Counted from the stretch's first letter, positions 1 to 11,559 are shown. The stretch: 64,000 nt of DNA from Lepas anatifera (GCA_034440635.1 JAOTON010001702.1:558001-622000); one strand, 5' to 3'. Numbers and translations: made by a program. Notes: generated by a model from the letters alone, not told the origin.

Positions 1-655
1 TCTTAGTATACGGCCTTGACACTTGCATTTAAGGCTCATACTGATGACATTGTGGCCTGATACACTGCCTATTGCAGGTGAAAATACATGCAGCAGTGGT
101 TTTGAAAATTTAAATTTGATCTCGACCATTGACTTTGTCCGTATCCTTCGTCAATGATGATCCTTGTTCTTATTCTAGTTACTTATAAGTATGAATAACA
201 AAACTATAGCATAACAGTAGGAGAGAGTGACTCCTGCCGCACGCAGTACCTCACCCCCTACCGCCCACAGCAGTCACAAAGCAGACGAGTTTCTTGTCCA
301 GCTCTCTTTGAACTACTCAAAAGTGATAGCTTTCTTGTGATGCTTAATGAGAAGAAATTAATATGAATCTGTTTTTAGGTACAAATGCGACCTGTGGGCA
401 GTGTGGACTTAATAGCAAGAATAAAAAAACACGGTGGCGATGGGTGCTAGTGTCGAGACTGGCGCTGCCATTTCTTTAGCTTCTCAAATTTTCACCTGCA
501 CACGAATCACCAGAACTGTACGCTATCTACTAATATTTGTATGAACTCTTCCAAGATGACTTCTTACATGCGCTGGGATTTTCAAGCATTCTTGAGCTTT
601 CTTGGATTTCTATTTAGGTGCAAACCGAGAAGCCTGGATGAGCATGAGAAAATGC
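1..655. other. No recognised feature
   Basis: AT-rich non-coding sequence. I see no long open frame, tRNA, inverted-repeat element or tandem array before the minisatellite that begins near 656. Confidence 0.5.
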
Positions 656-1465
656 CCGGGCATGACGTTTGTGGTCTCCCAGTCGGTAGCCATTTGACAG
701 ACCTGACAGTGGTCCTCAGTGTATGATGTTTGTGGTCTCCCAGTCCGTAGCCATTTGACAGACCTGACGGTGATCCTCAGCGTATGACGTTTGTGGTCTT
801 CCAGTCGGTAGCCATTTGACAGACCTGACGGTGGTCCTCAGTGCATGACTTGAGTGGTACATTTGAAACTGACGGGGTCCTCGTGATATTTGTCGTAGCC
901 ATTTACAATCTCGTATCCTTATGACGTTTGTGGCATCCCAATCGGTAGCCATTTGACAGACCTGACAGTGGTCCTCAGTGCATGACGTTTGTGGTCTCCC
1001 AGTCGTGGCCATTTGACAGACCTGACGGTGATCCTCAGCGTATGACGTTTGCGGTCTCCCAGTCGGTAGCCATTTGACAGACCTGACAGTGGTCCTCAGT
1101 GTATGATGTTTGTGGTCTCCCAGTTGCCATTTGCAGATCTGACGGTGATCCTCGCGTATGACGTTTGTGGTCTCCGAGTCGGTAGCCATTTGACAGACCT
1201 GACGGCGGTCCTCAGTGTATGATGTTTGTGGTCTCCCAGTCGGTGGCCATTTGAAAGACCTGATGGCGGTCCTCAGTGTATGATATTTGTGGTCTCCCAG
1301 TCGGTAGCCATTTGACGGACCTGACAGTGGTCCTCAGTGCATGACGTTTGTGGTCTCCCAGTCGGTGGCCATTTGACAGACCTGACGGTGGTCCTCAGTG
1401 CATGACGTTTGTGGTCTCCCAGTCGGTGGCCATTTGACAGACCTGACGGTGGTCCTCAGTGCCAA
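656..1465. repeat. 61-bp minisatellite, about 13 units
   Basis: Direct tandem repeat with a 61-bp period; the shared ATGACGTTTG/ATGATGTTTG start recurs at 662, 723, 784, 921, 982, 1042, 1103, 1158, 1219, 1280, 1341 and 1402, with a degenerate unit near 845. Each unit ends in a version of GGTCCTCAGTG. The 157-residue minus-strand open frame here is only the translation of the repeat. Confidence 0.93.
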
Positions 1466-1469
1466 AATG

Positions 1470-2055
1470 TTTTTGGTCGCGTCGTTCACACTCCTTAACC
1501 TATGATTTCACAATATAATATATTCCCTATAGTTTACACTATAATTGGAACCATAACAACTGTAGGGCAGGAATGATAGCTTGACCTCGAAACATGACAT
1601 TTGACCTTGACCTGCGACCATTTAGCTGAGTAACTCTAACTATGACGTCATGACATGATATATGTCATATTGGACTTCATCTGACCGTAAGCAATGGGCT
1701 CAATGACCTTGAAAATACTGGTATGATTTTGTCCTATGAATTATGAACTTGACCCCTATCTTCATGTGTGATGACCTTGACTATCCTGTTATATGACATT
1801 ATGATGCCACCGATCAGTCTACAATGGAGGCGAGCTGGTAGGACCGAGCGACTGTGGTGGTCTCGAAATAAAGATCTTAATTTGAAAGCATATAAGTAAA
1901 AATTAAGACCGATTTTCAAAATTATTTCGCCAATTGACGCCCTCATAAATTCTCTCCAGCTTGGCCAAGTAGCGCCTTCCGGCTGCGAACGTTTCTCCTT
2001 CCATCTTTGAAAAATAGGTGGGGGACACATTAGGTCCCCTCCATCGAGTGTGTTA
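1470..2055 (+). mobile_element. T1 TTAA-type element, 5'-truncated fragment
   Basis: The segment shares its order of blocks with the complete T1 copy at 13329-14220: TGACCTTGACC-rich middle, a stretch with TTCAAAATTATTTC, then the terminal TGGAAAAATAGGTGGGGG block and an end resembling CCCCTCCATCGAGTGTGTTA. The terminal TTAA has decayed to TTAG and the 5' half is missing. It is non-coding. Confidence 0.7.
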
Positions 2056-3005
2056 GGGATCGCGCATTAATCGACTACGCAGGTCACCTAAATTTCCGCG
2101 GTCTTAACGTGCATTTAACCGAAATATCTATTCCAATACCACTCCGTTTATGCAAGTTTCTGGAAATAAATGTCCCATTTAATGTATGTGGATGCAGTTA
2201 AGGTGTAGGAAGATACTACTACCCGTCTGGGATTCCAGACTCACCATGCGAATCAGTGGTAGTCAAATTTGTCCGTCATGCCTTGTACAATGTGACCCAT
2301 TTCTCACTACCCGACCACTGAATAGTCGCTCGGCGGATTGGAGTCAACGGTCTGACTCGCTCTAGACTTCCCACTGTATTGATAACACAAAACCTGGTGA
2401 TCTGTTGTGTTTCTGGCGATCTCTTTACGCGACTGGTAGCGGCAGGGAACCAGGCCAGGAGTGGATAGCCGACCCAGCAAGGTCACAATGTTCAGCTTTC
2501 TACCACTATATCGGCCATAATCAATATATCTAGACATTTGGAGCAGGAACAGTGGCGATCCTGCCCGCAGGCTACCGCACCGGATTCCGAGTCCGCTGGT
2601 GTCGGACCGCTGAGTGGCTATTTGGCAGTGGGGTAGCAAGGAATTGCCGTAGCGTGGCGGACGAGCATTGTATAGAAAATCTGAAGTACTGAAGAAAATC
2701 TTAAATCACTCATTCGTATAGGAAACCTGAAATACCAGTCCAAGGTGCCAGTATCACCAGCTCGTATCATTATTATTACCCTACTCACCTAAGTTCCTGC
2801 CATTGTAAAGTGTCACTGCCAGTTTCCATTTTGTCCAAAAATTCATGGAACCGCATTATAAAGACAATGTTTTTCCAGAAAGTCGTCGATGTCTTCCCGT
2901 TTCATCACCGGATAACCTAATTGCACTGCTGAATGAGAGCATCTGGCGTTAAATATGCGACTGCACAAAAAATGTATTCCCAATTCCTGAATCAACAGTA
3001 AAAAT
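2056..3005. other. No recognised feature
   Basis: Unique-looking sequence. A 110-residue minus-strand open frame (2307-2639) has no recognisable motif and is probably chance. Confidence 0.45.
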
Positions 3006-3009
3006 AGGG

Positions 3010-4850
3010 GGCGGTGGGCGGGGGGTGTCAGTGCAGGGCTACAGATGGGTGTGTAATGGAACAGTAGCGATCCACACAGCCTTCTGCGGGGGTGTCAGTG
3101 CAGGGCTAGAGATGGGTGTGTAATGGAACAGTAGCGACCACACAGCCTTTTGTGGGGGAGTCAGTGCAGGGCTGGAGATGGGTGTGTAATGGAACAGTAG
3201 CGACCACACAGCCTTCTGCGGGGGGTGTCAGTGCAGGGCTAGAGATGGGTGTGTAATGGAACAGTAGCGACACACACAGCCTTCTGCGGGGGGTGTCAGT
3301 GCAGGGCTAGAGATGGGTGTGTAATGGAACAGCAGCGACCACACAGCCTTTTGTGCGGGGGAGTCAGTGCAGGGCTGGAGATGGGTGTGTAATGGAACAG
3401 TAGGATACACACAGCCTTCTGCTGAGTGTCTGAGGCTGAGATGTGTGTAATGGAACAGTAGCGACAACACAGCCTTCTGCGGTGTAGTAAGGGCTGAGAT
3501 GTGTGTAATCGAACAGCAGCGACACACAGCCTTCTGCGGGGTGTCAGTGCAGGGCTAGAGATGGGTGTGTAATGGAACAGTAGCGACACACACAGCCTTC
3601 TGCGGGGGTGTCATGCAGGGCTAGAGATGGGTGTGTAATGGAACAGTAGCGACACACAAGCCTTCTGCTGGAGGTGTATGCAGGGCTAGAGATGTGTGTA
3701 ATGGAACAGTAGCGAACACACAGCCTTCTGCGGTGTGCAGCTGAGATTTTAATAACAGAGGACACAAGCCTTCTGGGTGGTAAGGTGAGATGTGAATAAC
3801 ACAGCGACCAACAGCCTTCTGCGGGGGTTCGTAAGGGCTGGAGATGTGTGTAATGGAACAGTAGCGACCACAAGCCTTCTGGGGGTGTCAGTGCAGGGCT
3901 AGAGATGGGTGTGTAATGGAACAGTAGCACACACACAGCCTTCTGGGGGGTGTCAGTGCAGGGCTAGAGATGGGTGTGTAATGGAACAGCAGCGACCACA
4001 CAGCCTTTTGTGCGGGGGGAGTCAGTGCAGGGCTGGAGATGGGTGTGTAATGGAACAGTAGCGATACACACAGCCTTCTGCGGGTGGAGGGGGTGTCAGT
4101 GCGGCTGAGATGGGTGGTAATGGAACAGAGGACACACACAGCCTTCTGCGGGGGTGTTAGTACAGGGCTGAGATGGTTGTAATGAAAGAGCGAACACACA
4201 GCCTTCTGCGGGGTGTCAGGAGCGAGATGGTGTAATGGAACAGTACAACAAGCCTTCTGGGGGTTAGCTAGAATGGTGTAATGGAACAGTAGAACACAAG
4301 CTCTGGGGTGAGGGTGTCTGAGGGCTAGAGATGGTGTGTAATGGAACAGTAGCGATAACACAGCCTTCTGCGGGTGGAGGGGTGCCATACAGGGCTGGAG
4401 ATGGGTGTAATGAACAGCGCGACCAACAGCCTTCTGGGGGTGTATACAGGCTGAGATGGTGGTAATGGAACAAACCAACAGCCTTCTGGGGTGTGTAAGG
4501 GCTGGAGATGGGTGTATGGAACAGTAGCGACCACAGCCTTCTGGGGGGTGTGGGCTAGATGTTGTAATGGAAATAGAAACAAGCCTTCTGGGGTTCGGCA
4601 GGGCTAGAGATGGGTGTGTAATGAACAGTAGACACACACAGCCTTCTGCGGTGGAGGGGTGCCTGAGGTAGATGGTGTGTAATGGAACAGTAGCGACCAC
4701 ACAGCCTTCTGCGGGGGTGTCAGTACAGGGCTGAGATGTGTGTAATGGAACACAGCACCACGCCTTCTGCGGGGGTGCCAGTACAGGGCTGGAGATGGGT
4801 GTGTAATGGAACAGCAGCGACACACACAGCCTTTTGCGGAGGTAGGCATC
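3010..4850. repeat. 66-bp minisatellite, roughly 28-30 units
   Basis: Tandem array with a 66-68-bp period at its start; the GCCTTCTG/GCCTTTTG core recurs at 3079, 3145, 3211, 3279 and 3346. Each unit holds GTGTCAGTGCAGGGCT, GAGATGGGTGTGTAATGG and AACAGTAGCGACCACAC. Units from about 3700 to 4780 carry many one- to three-base deletions. Long minus-strand open frames (up to 326 residues) are repeat translations, not genes. Confidence 0.95.
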
Positions 4851-5099
4851 CAGGACGGCAGCCGCCACGCTGTTTAGTATAGTTCAGTGACCTTCTGGCT
4901 CATCAGCTGAGGCCCGAGTTCAAGGTCACAGGTGGTGACGCTGCACAACCACTGGAACTAATTTGGCCTTCCCAGCGCGCTCCAACAGCGCCGAAGAGCT
5001 CTTATTGACTGGTTTGATATTCATCGCTTTTGAAAGTGCACTTATTGAATCACTGCTAAGGTGTTGTCAGTTGACACCCGCAGTGAGGTGGTTCCTAGT

Positions 5100-5565
5100 G
5101 TGACCCGTCTATTTTTCCGGGCCGGAGAACCACTTGTAGCCAATAAAGGAAAACGTTACTTGACTACGTTTGAAAACATTTGCGAAAGTGTCCTGTGGAG
5201 CGATTTTTTGCCTATAAGCTTTGAATGCTACGCGATATTTTTAGATTGCTGCAATTTCGCTGTCGCACCAATTCATCTGCATTGTGGACAGAGTGGTGAC
5301 GTCATAATGCCATACGATTGGGATGATACATACGGCTTACCTCACTTGACATTCCAAGTTAAGGGTCACATGTCAAGATCCTATGACGATTTTTCAAGGC
5401 CATTGGCTCAGTGCTTCCGCAGTCAGATGACGTCACCTGGTATATCGTTTATTACGTTATGGCACCGTCTTCATGTACAATCTATCGACTCCCAATCATT
5501 CTTTCCAACTATTTCGTTAATTCAACTTCCATCAGGGGGCGTGAAATTTCGTAAGTGATTGGGGT
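5100..5565 (-). mobile_element. T1 TTAA-type element fragment, reverse orientation
   Basis: Reads TATTTTTCCGGGCCGGAGAA then CACTTGTAGCC, matching the inverted T1 copy at 16370-16410. It continues through a diverged internal part with GTGACGTCATAATGCCATA, also found at 16573. Both termini are lost. The 165-residue plus-strand frame across it is chance. Confidence 0.6.
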
Positions 5566-5934
5566 GTGCACATTTAAGAAACGACAATATGTAAAGGAGT
5601 ATAATTATATAAATAGTATTTTAATCTTCCCACAAACCTGAAGAACTGCATAGAAGCGATTTCAGGCTCTTGAAATGTTAGGCACACAAATTTAAAGGAG
5701 CTTTGAATACTGGGGTTGCCCGGACACTCCATAGCGGATGCGCGGGCACTTCGAAAGATATATAGGTCCACACCCTTGGCTTCCACAGTTGACAAATATT
5801 ACCTGACTGGATTTTGCACAATAATCGTGGTAAATCTATCAAGGATGGCTACCTTAGTACATACGGCCACGAAAGGTTTAATGGACACAGATTCAATGGC
5901 TTCTTCCGGAGAAGTATTCCAATCCCTTATTGTC

Positions 5935-6085
5935 CTTGTCCAAGAAGAAATGAGTTCAAATGGTATTTTGTCCACTGTCGGCTGTGCCTTCGACGTGAAC
6001 ACTGTGATGATGATGATGATGATTTGGGGTTAAGGGTGCGCCAACCCTAAAGGTCATATAGCGCCCATGTCACTGCCAGTAAAAC
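5935..6085 (+). mobile_element. Short interspersed element fragment with (GAT)n and GGGTGCGCCAACCCT tail
   Basis: Contains one copy of the unit that is amplified at 8.1-8.76 kb (TTTTGTCCACTGTCGGC and TTCGACGTGAACAC), then (GAT)n, then GGGTTAAGGGTGCGCC and GGTCATATAGCGCCCA. The last block recurs at 17384-17440 on the same strand and, inverted, at 26505-26560 and 38525-38605. It is therefore a dispersed repeat with a conserved tail. Confidence 0.6.
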
Positions 6086-6292
6086 ACAACGTAAAATATA
6101 CATCCGCTGAACACTGCCTTGTTACCCTTATTCCTTGCAGTTAGTTGTGTCTGTAAACAAAATAGCTAAAAGAAGTTTCACATCAGTCCATTCGTTTCTC
6201 AGAGAGTGGGGATTTCCAAAAAGCTTAACCAACACACTTCGTAGAAAAAAAACTCACATTCACATTGTCACTCCCTATCAAAGCACAAGTCC

Positions 6293-7168
6293 TCAGCCCG
6301 GGTCAAATACAATCACGAAATCGGCTGCTCTTAGATAATCTAGCACTTTCTCAATCATGTCCGAGTCCGGGCCAATCAGATGGGACAGTGTGAGAAGACG
6401 TGAACCGAAATGTGAAAGCCTGAGATTATCATACTCCGGGCAAGACACCAGGACGTGCCGCACCGACAAGGGGGTCGCGCATCGCCGACAATAAGGCCTG
6501 GGCTTGCCACATAGCAGATATCGGTGAGTGGCCAGACAATGGCCAGTTCGCAAACGGCAGAGAGCCACCTCCTCACGGCGATGGGAGCGCATAGAGGACA
6601 GCCACTCACCAATGTTGGGTTTTATTACCCTGAGCTTGTTATTTGTTTGCTCCTGCCATTACTGTTGCCATACATTGCGAAGGTGACCAGATATATGTGG
6701 GAAAAGATCTCGAGCAGGAATCGACTGTCTTCTTCTACAGGGTCTCTGAGCAGCTCGCCGGGCTGCAGCATCAGCCGCTTCATTCAGTCGGATACCGACA
6801 TGACTCGGCACCCAACAGAGGGTTATATCCTTACCCTGTCCGGCGAGTCGAGCTAGGTGGAGAACAATCTTTAATACGAGCCCGTCACTTAGATTAAAAG
6901 CGCTCAAAGCCTGGACACTACTAAGACTGTCGGTGAAAATTACATTTCTGGTGTCGTCACTGACTTCTATGAAACAGCGAGCTTTGTCTAATGCAGTAAG
7001 TTCCAAGGTAAAGACAGATGAAAAAGGTGACAGTGAGAAATTTCTAGTCACTGAGTCAGTCACAAAAGCACATCCCACGCCGAACTCAGTTTTTGATCCA
7101 TCGGTGAAAAACTGGACATAATCTGCATATTTTGCGATGTGTTCGAGGGCTAAATATTTAAGTTCCAA
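6293..7168 (-). pseudogene. LINE ORF2 C-terminus: RNase H domain plus Cys/His motif, one internal stop
   Basis: The RNase H residues are visible in order: Asp in FFTDGSK, Glu in LELTAL, Asp in VIFTDSLSS, and the His/Asp pair in WVPSHVGIRLNEAADAAA. After VWQQ comes TAA (6659-6661); the same frame then resumes with WQEQTNNKLRVIKPNIGEWL and runs to a tail with YLLCGKPRPYCRRC and HVLVSCPEY, a CCHC-like motif common at LINE C-termini. The continuity of the frame across the stop shows a single nonsense change rather than an end of the gene. Confidence 0.85.
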
Positions 7169-8034
7169 AGCAGCCGTGTCAGATTTTTCCTGCCTGCAAG
7201 AGTCGTGTCAGCCTTTGGTGGTATTAGTTCCCATGGTGTGATATCCGAGAGCTCGCTGCGACTTATGATACAGCGTTGCATACCACATTCGCCCGAGAGG
7301 CGATGCACACGCACACCTAGGGGAAGTCCCCTCTCGCTGTTCACAAACAAACGCAGCATGTCATGCGAGAAAACGGCGCTGTACGTGGGATGGGGCGGAG
7401 ACTGGGCCAGTTTGTACGCATAGCGCTGTCCCAGCATGCGTCGTCTCATTGAGAGGGGTGGTTCGTTAGCCTCCACCAGCAGGCTGGCGCGTGGTGTGGT
7501 CCTAAATGCCCCTGTAGCTACTCTGAGTGCGCTATGATGGATCGTATCCAGATACCGTTTGGCTGATTTAGATGCAGAGTCGTAGACGAAACAGGCGTAG
7601 TCCATCTTGGAACGGACAAGGGACCGATATAAAGTGAGAAGTGTTCTCCTGTCAGCTCCGTACGATAGACGAGATGCACATTTTAGGACATTTAAGGATT
7701 TGAAACACTTGTCACGGACATTCCTAATGTGTGTGCTGTAAGTTAGTCGTTTATCAAATGTCACCCGGAGAAATTTTGTCGTCGGTTGAAAATGGATAGT
7801 TTTGCCGCGCAACGATACCGTTGGTTCCGGACAGGCCCTGCGTCTGCGACAAAAATGGACACCCGCGGTTTTTTTCAGTCGAAAAATATAGCCCGTTTTT
7901 TCTACTCCAGCGTTCCAGACAATTAGTATGGATCGTATCCAGACACCGTTTGGCTGATTTAGATGCAGAGTCGTAGATGAAACAGGCGTAGTCCATCTTG
8001 GAACGGACAAGGGACCGTTGGCTGATTTAGACAT
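7150..8034 (-). pseudogene. LINE ORF2 fragment: reverse transcriptase thumb/connection region
   Basis: Recognisable blocks are TKFLRVTFDKRLTYSTHI, LTLYRSLVRSKMDYACFVYD, YLDTIHHSALRVATGAFRTT and SLLVEANEPPLSMRRRML, all typical of the region after the RT palm in LINEs. The YxDD palm motif is upstream and absent. The frame ends 18 bases inside the RNase H frame because of an indel in an A-run. The first 30 or so residues come from a duplicated, rearranged segment and are not original coding sequence. Confidence 0.8.
7925..8017. repeat. 92-bp direct duplication of the LINE segment at 7543-7634
   Basis: ATGGATCGTATCCAGA, GCAGAGTCGTAGA and CCATCTTGGAACGGAC occur in the same order at 7543-7634 and again here, about 382 bp apart, differing at only a few positions. 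The copy sits at the truncated 5' edge of the LINE. Confidence 0.9.
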
Positions 8035-8060
8035 TTGTCACGGACACTTGTCCGTGACAA
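8035..8060. other. Hairpin with 11-bp arms
   Basis: TTGTCACGGAC, a loop of four bases, then GTCCGTGACAA. It lies exactly between the broken LINE 5' edge and the 47-bp minisatellite. Confidence 0.8.
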
Positions 8061-8084
8061 GAACGTCCTTGTCACTTGTCCTTG

Positions 8085-8765
8085 TCCAAGAAGAAATGAG
8101 TTCAAATGGTATTTTGTCCACTGTCGGCCGTGCCTTGGACGTGAACGCTATAGGAGTGACTTGTCCACTGTTGGCTGTGTCTTCAACTGAACACTCTGGG
8201 AGTGACTTGTCCACAGTTGGCTGTGCCTTCGACGTGAACGCTATGGGAGTGACTTGTCTACTGTTGGCTGTGCCTTCGACTGAACACTCTGGGAGTAACT
8301 TGTCCACTGTTGGCTGTGTCTTCGACTGAACACTCTGGGAGTGACTTGTCCACGGTTGGCTGTGCCTTCGACGTGAACGCTATGGGAGTGACTTGTCCAC
8401 TGTTGGCTGCGTCTTCGACTGAACACTCTGGGAGTGACTTGTCCACGGTTGGCTGTGCCTTCGACGTGAACGCTATGGGAGTGACTTGTCCACCGTTGGC
8501 TGTGTCTTCGACTGAACGCTCTGGGAGCGACTTGTCCACTGTTGGCCGTGTCTTCGACTGAACACTCTGGGAGTGACTTGTCCACGTTTGGCTGTGCCTT
8601 CGACGTGAACGCTCTGGGAGTGACTTGTCCACCGTTGGCTTTGTCTTCGACTGAACGCTCTGGGAGTGACTTGTCCACTGTTGGCTGTGCCTTCGACGTG
8701 AACGCTCTGGGAGTGACTTGTCCACTGTTGGCTGTGCCGTCGACGTGAACGCTCTGGGAGTAACT
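8085..8765. repeat. 46/47-bp minisatellite, about 14 units in two alternating forms
   Basis: Units GGGAGTGACTTGTCCAC ... GGCTGTGTCTTCGACTGAA (46 bp) alternate with units containing GTGCCTTCGACGTGAACGC (47 bp), so part of the array has a dimeric period of about 93 bp. The first unit is preceded by AGAAGAAATGAGTTCAAATG, also present at 5943, which ties the array to the dispersed copy at 5935-6005. Open frames on both strands are repeat translations. Confidence 0.93.
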
Positions 8766-8819
8766 TCAATTTACCTTTCAATCCCTCCCGGCTACCACCG
8801 CATGCACTTGGCGTCCTGG

Positions 8820-9760
8820 TTAACTCCTGCACTGGAAAGGGATCTGGCACTAACGTGCACTGGAGGGGGTCCTGGTAAGCTCCCTAAGACAGTGACAGAT
8901 ACAAGGGGGCTGGAGGGGCTCAAGACCCTTACCCTCGAAATATCTGAGTGCCTCTAGTAATTGCACAGCTGGAGGCTGTTCCGAGGTAATGGCAGGGAGG
9001 CTTGAGCCCCCTGCCCCCTGAAATAAAGTCCTGCAACCGTCACAACTCTAAAAAAGCAAAACCAAGAGACTTAGAAAAACTGCCATTTGGAGAAAAAACG
9101 GTCATTTGGGGGTGGGTGTGAGCCATGGGGTCTACATTATAGCCAAATTCCATCGACCTAGGTCAATATATTCAAGGTCAAACAAGGTCATATAGGTCAA
9201 ATATTGGCAGTGCTTGGGACCTATTGGGAAATGCCGTGATTATGCAAAACATTCAGGAACACTAAAAGCAGGCCAAGGTCATGGAGGAAAGTTACCAAAA
9301 AAATCTGAAATTTGGGGTCAAGGACATTCAAGGTCATTAATCTACGATGCCACAATAGGATATATTCCCATCATGTACACTATATTAGCACTATAGAAAT
9401 GGTTTGGTGGTAAATGATGATTGACCTTTACCTTGACCCTTACATTGAGTTATCTTAGCTATGACGTCATCTCATAATATACATCAGACTCTGTAACGCC
9501 ATTTGACCGGAATCACTAGGATCAGTGATGTTGAAAGTGTTGGTATGACTTTGGCCTTCATTTGAGGTGACCAGACATATCATCTTGTAAATACGGCGTT
9601 ATGACGTCAGCGCTCGGTTTCCAATGCAGGTGAACTGGTGCGATCCTGCGATTGCAGTGATCTCAAAATATAGGTCTGACTTTGAAAGCCTATAGTTATA
9701 AAAAAATATTTACTGATTGACAACAGTTTTTCCCCAATCGACGCTCCGTCGGCACGTGTC
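8820..9760 (+). mobile_element. T1 TTAA-type element with doubled left terminus, right end decayed
   Basis: Begins with TTAA at 8820 and GCACTGG; a second terminal motif, TAACGTGCACTGGAGGGGG, follows 30 bp inside at 8851. From 9040 on it tracks the complete T1 copy at 13329-14220: a block like AAACCAAGAGACTTAGAAAA, then TTCAAGGTCAAACAAGGTCA, AATGCCGTGATTATGC, and a right part with ATCGACGC. The right terminal block is missing. The segment 8870-9040 is extra sequence. Confidence 0.75.
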
Positions 9761-9884
9761 GGTGCCGCTGGTTACCAGAGAAAAAGGTAGCGACGTTCTC
9801 CTGGGTCGTCGTGAAGCCCCGTCATTGACTTGTCAGTGAGATCACAGCTTTGCTTATTGTATGTGAGTTGACGTCGGTGGTACT

Positions 9885-10075
9885 CTCTTGCGAGCATCGG
9901 AGTTTCAGCATTACTTCTGTGCGAGAGTCGCAATTTCTGGTGCTCCTGTGTTACTCCTGAGTAGGCGTCGCAGTTTCCAGTGCTACCTTTGTGAGCGTCG
10001 CAGTTCCCAGTGCTACTCCTGTGTGGGCGTCGCAATTTCCAGCGTCGTATTCTCCTGTGGTCCCCTTATGCGGGA
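9885..10075. repeat. About 31-bp imperfect tandem repeat, about 6 units
   Basis: Repeated CGTCGCAGTTTCCAGTGCTA-like units with a GTGTGGG/GTGAG spacer. Divergent from unit to unit. Confidence 0.75.
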
Positions 10076-10180
10076 GTGTCTTTCTCCATTGTATATTTCA
10101 TTGTAATATCATATTCTGTCGAGTTCTATGACCTCATTCTCCTCTAAGGAGCGAGATAAAATTGTTTGAGCTCTCTTCAA

Positions 10181-11096
10181 ACCCTCGTCCCGGTGGGGGT
10201 GTTTGAACACCCCTCAGGTCTTTCCGGCGAAACGAAAAGACGGCGGCGCGAAGCGCCGCCGTACTACTTGACTCGCCTTATCCTTGATCGATTCCGCAAC
10301 TTTCCTCCAAATTTTAAGTTTGGGTCAACTCAGGTCAGGTCGCCAATCCAGGTCAAGCGACCTCACCTAAAAAAATGTTTAAGGTGGCATAAGTAAGAAA
10401 TGGGTGAATATATCGGATTGATACTTATAACACATAATAGCCCCACCGAAGTCTACAAAATGTGTTCCGGGATTTTTCATTTCGATGACCTAAGGTCAAG
10501 TACGGACCATGACCTCTCCATTGGAAACACAAAGGAAAAACAGAAACTGGGCTGTATTTGTGTAGATGATGCTGATCATGCCTTCATATTCTCCAAATCA
10601 AAGTATCCGGGGCTTCTTTCCAGGTTCATGTTGCAATTTTTTACCTTTGACCTCTGAGAGGTCATTCGGAGCTACTTAAGCAGTTTTCAGATGGATATGT
10701 ATATCCACTATGCTAGGTCAAAAAGTGACCTTGACCCGACCTGATCAGGTCATTTTTTTGTTTTGACCTAGTATGGTCATATTATGCATCGTTCAATTTT
10801 CCGTGACGAGATAAAGCGAATGGTGCCTACAAAATGATTATAACTCAACTCTGTCAGATGCTAGTGTCCAAAAACTTTGCTCAAAATGCCAACTTCTTTG
10901 ACCTGTCTTGACCTCAATATGGATCTGAGCCAAAAAGTGACCTCTATAGTTTCTTCATGAATTTGTACGAGCTATCCACCGGCGTTCACGTTTTTTTCAC
11001 TATTCCTGCATAGGGGTCGAGTTCGAAGGGGGGGTGTTAAAACACCCCGCCTCCACCAGGGCGAAGGTGGCTCGGAGGCCCACCGGGGCGCGGGGA
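10181..11096 (+). mobile_element. T2 TTAA-type element (non-autonomous), decayed TTAA
   Basis: Left end CCCTCGTCCCGGTGGG and right end CCCACCGGGGCGCGGG are inverted copies of each other. Just inside are two hairpins, GGGGTGTT-TG-AACACCCC at 10196-10213 and GGGGTGTT-AA-AACACCCC at 11031-11048. A perfect palindrome ACGGCGGCGC-GAA-GCGCCGCCGT lies near 10238. The interior is rich in AGGTCA/TGACCT words and has no coding capacity. The flanking TTAA is not intact here; other copies have it. Confidence 0.8.
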
Positions 11097-11379
11097 AAAG
11101 GAAAACTCGATGCACTACCTGCCATGGTTAGGTTAGGTTTACATTGAGCTCAATGGAGGTCGAAGACGCACAGTACCGGCATAACCGGGTGTTTACATTT
11201 CACTGATGACTTCTACTGCAGATAAGTAAGGATCATAATTGAGACGCCATCATAAATTTCTAGTCCTATTCAATCGGATGGAACATAATTTTACCAAGTT
11301 AGGTCACTTTCGAGATTTGACCTGATCGCAAGCAAACACAGCGACTTAGCATGGTCTTGACGAACATTAATCGACTCGC

Positions 11380-11553
11380 CAGGCGCGGATCCAGTGGATG
11401 GGGCACACCCCCCTACCTGGACCAGCCGGGCGCACCCCCCCTTCCTGGACCAGCGGGGCGCGCCCGGCTGAAAGCGCCAGCGCGCAGATTGTTGGCGCAC
11501 CCCATCTCTGACCAAAGGCACGCCCCCTGGCCGAAATCCTGGATCCACGCCAG
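11380..11553. mobile_element. Possible short hAT-like MITE
   Basis: Imperfect terminal inverted repeats, GGCGCGGATCCAG and CTGGATCCACGCC, resemble the CAGTGGCGGATCC ends of the better hAT elements in this window. A clean 8-bp target duplication is not visible. The interior is GC-rich and has a short internal repeat around CCTGGACCAGC. Confidence 0.45.
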
Positions 11554-11559
11554 CTCGCA

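Larger units (their letters stand above)
6293..8020 (-). mobile_element. Non-LTR retrotransposon (RNase H-bearing, I/Tad/LOA-like), 5'-truncated and broken
   Basis: Reading leftward from about 8020, the element encodes the C-terminal reverse transcriptase/thumb region, a complete-looking RNase H domain and a Cys/His-rich C-terminus. Presence of RNase H fits the I, LOA and Tad-type LINE clades. It is dead: a +1/-1 frameshift lies in an A-run near 7165, an in-frame TAA at 6659-6661 follows the RNase H domain, and the endonuclease and catalytic RT core are missing. The 5' junction is rearranged and carries a duplicated 92-bp block. Confidence 0.85.

Noticed and set aside
3544..4868. Minus-strand frames up to 326 residues rich in LLFHYTPISSPALTPP-type text
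   Set aside because: They are direct translations of the 66-bp minisatellite and change frame at every indel.
11380..11553. Clear hAT element with target duplication
   Set aside because: Termini are similar to the hAT family, but the flanking 8-mers do not match, so only a low-confidence entry is kept.
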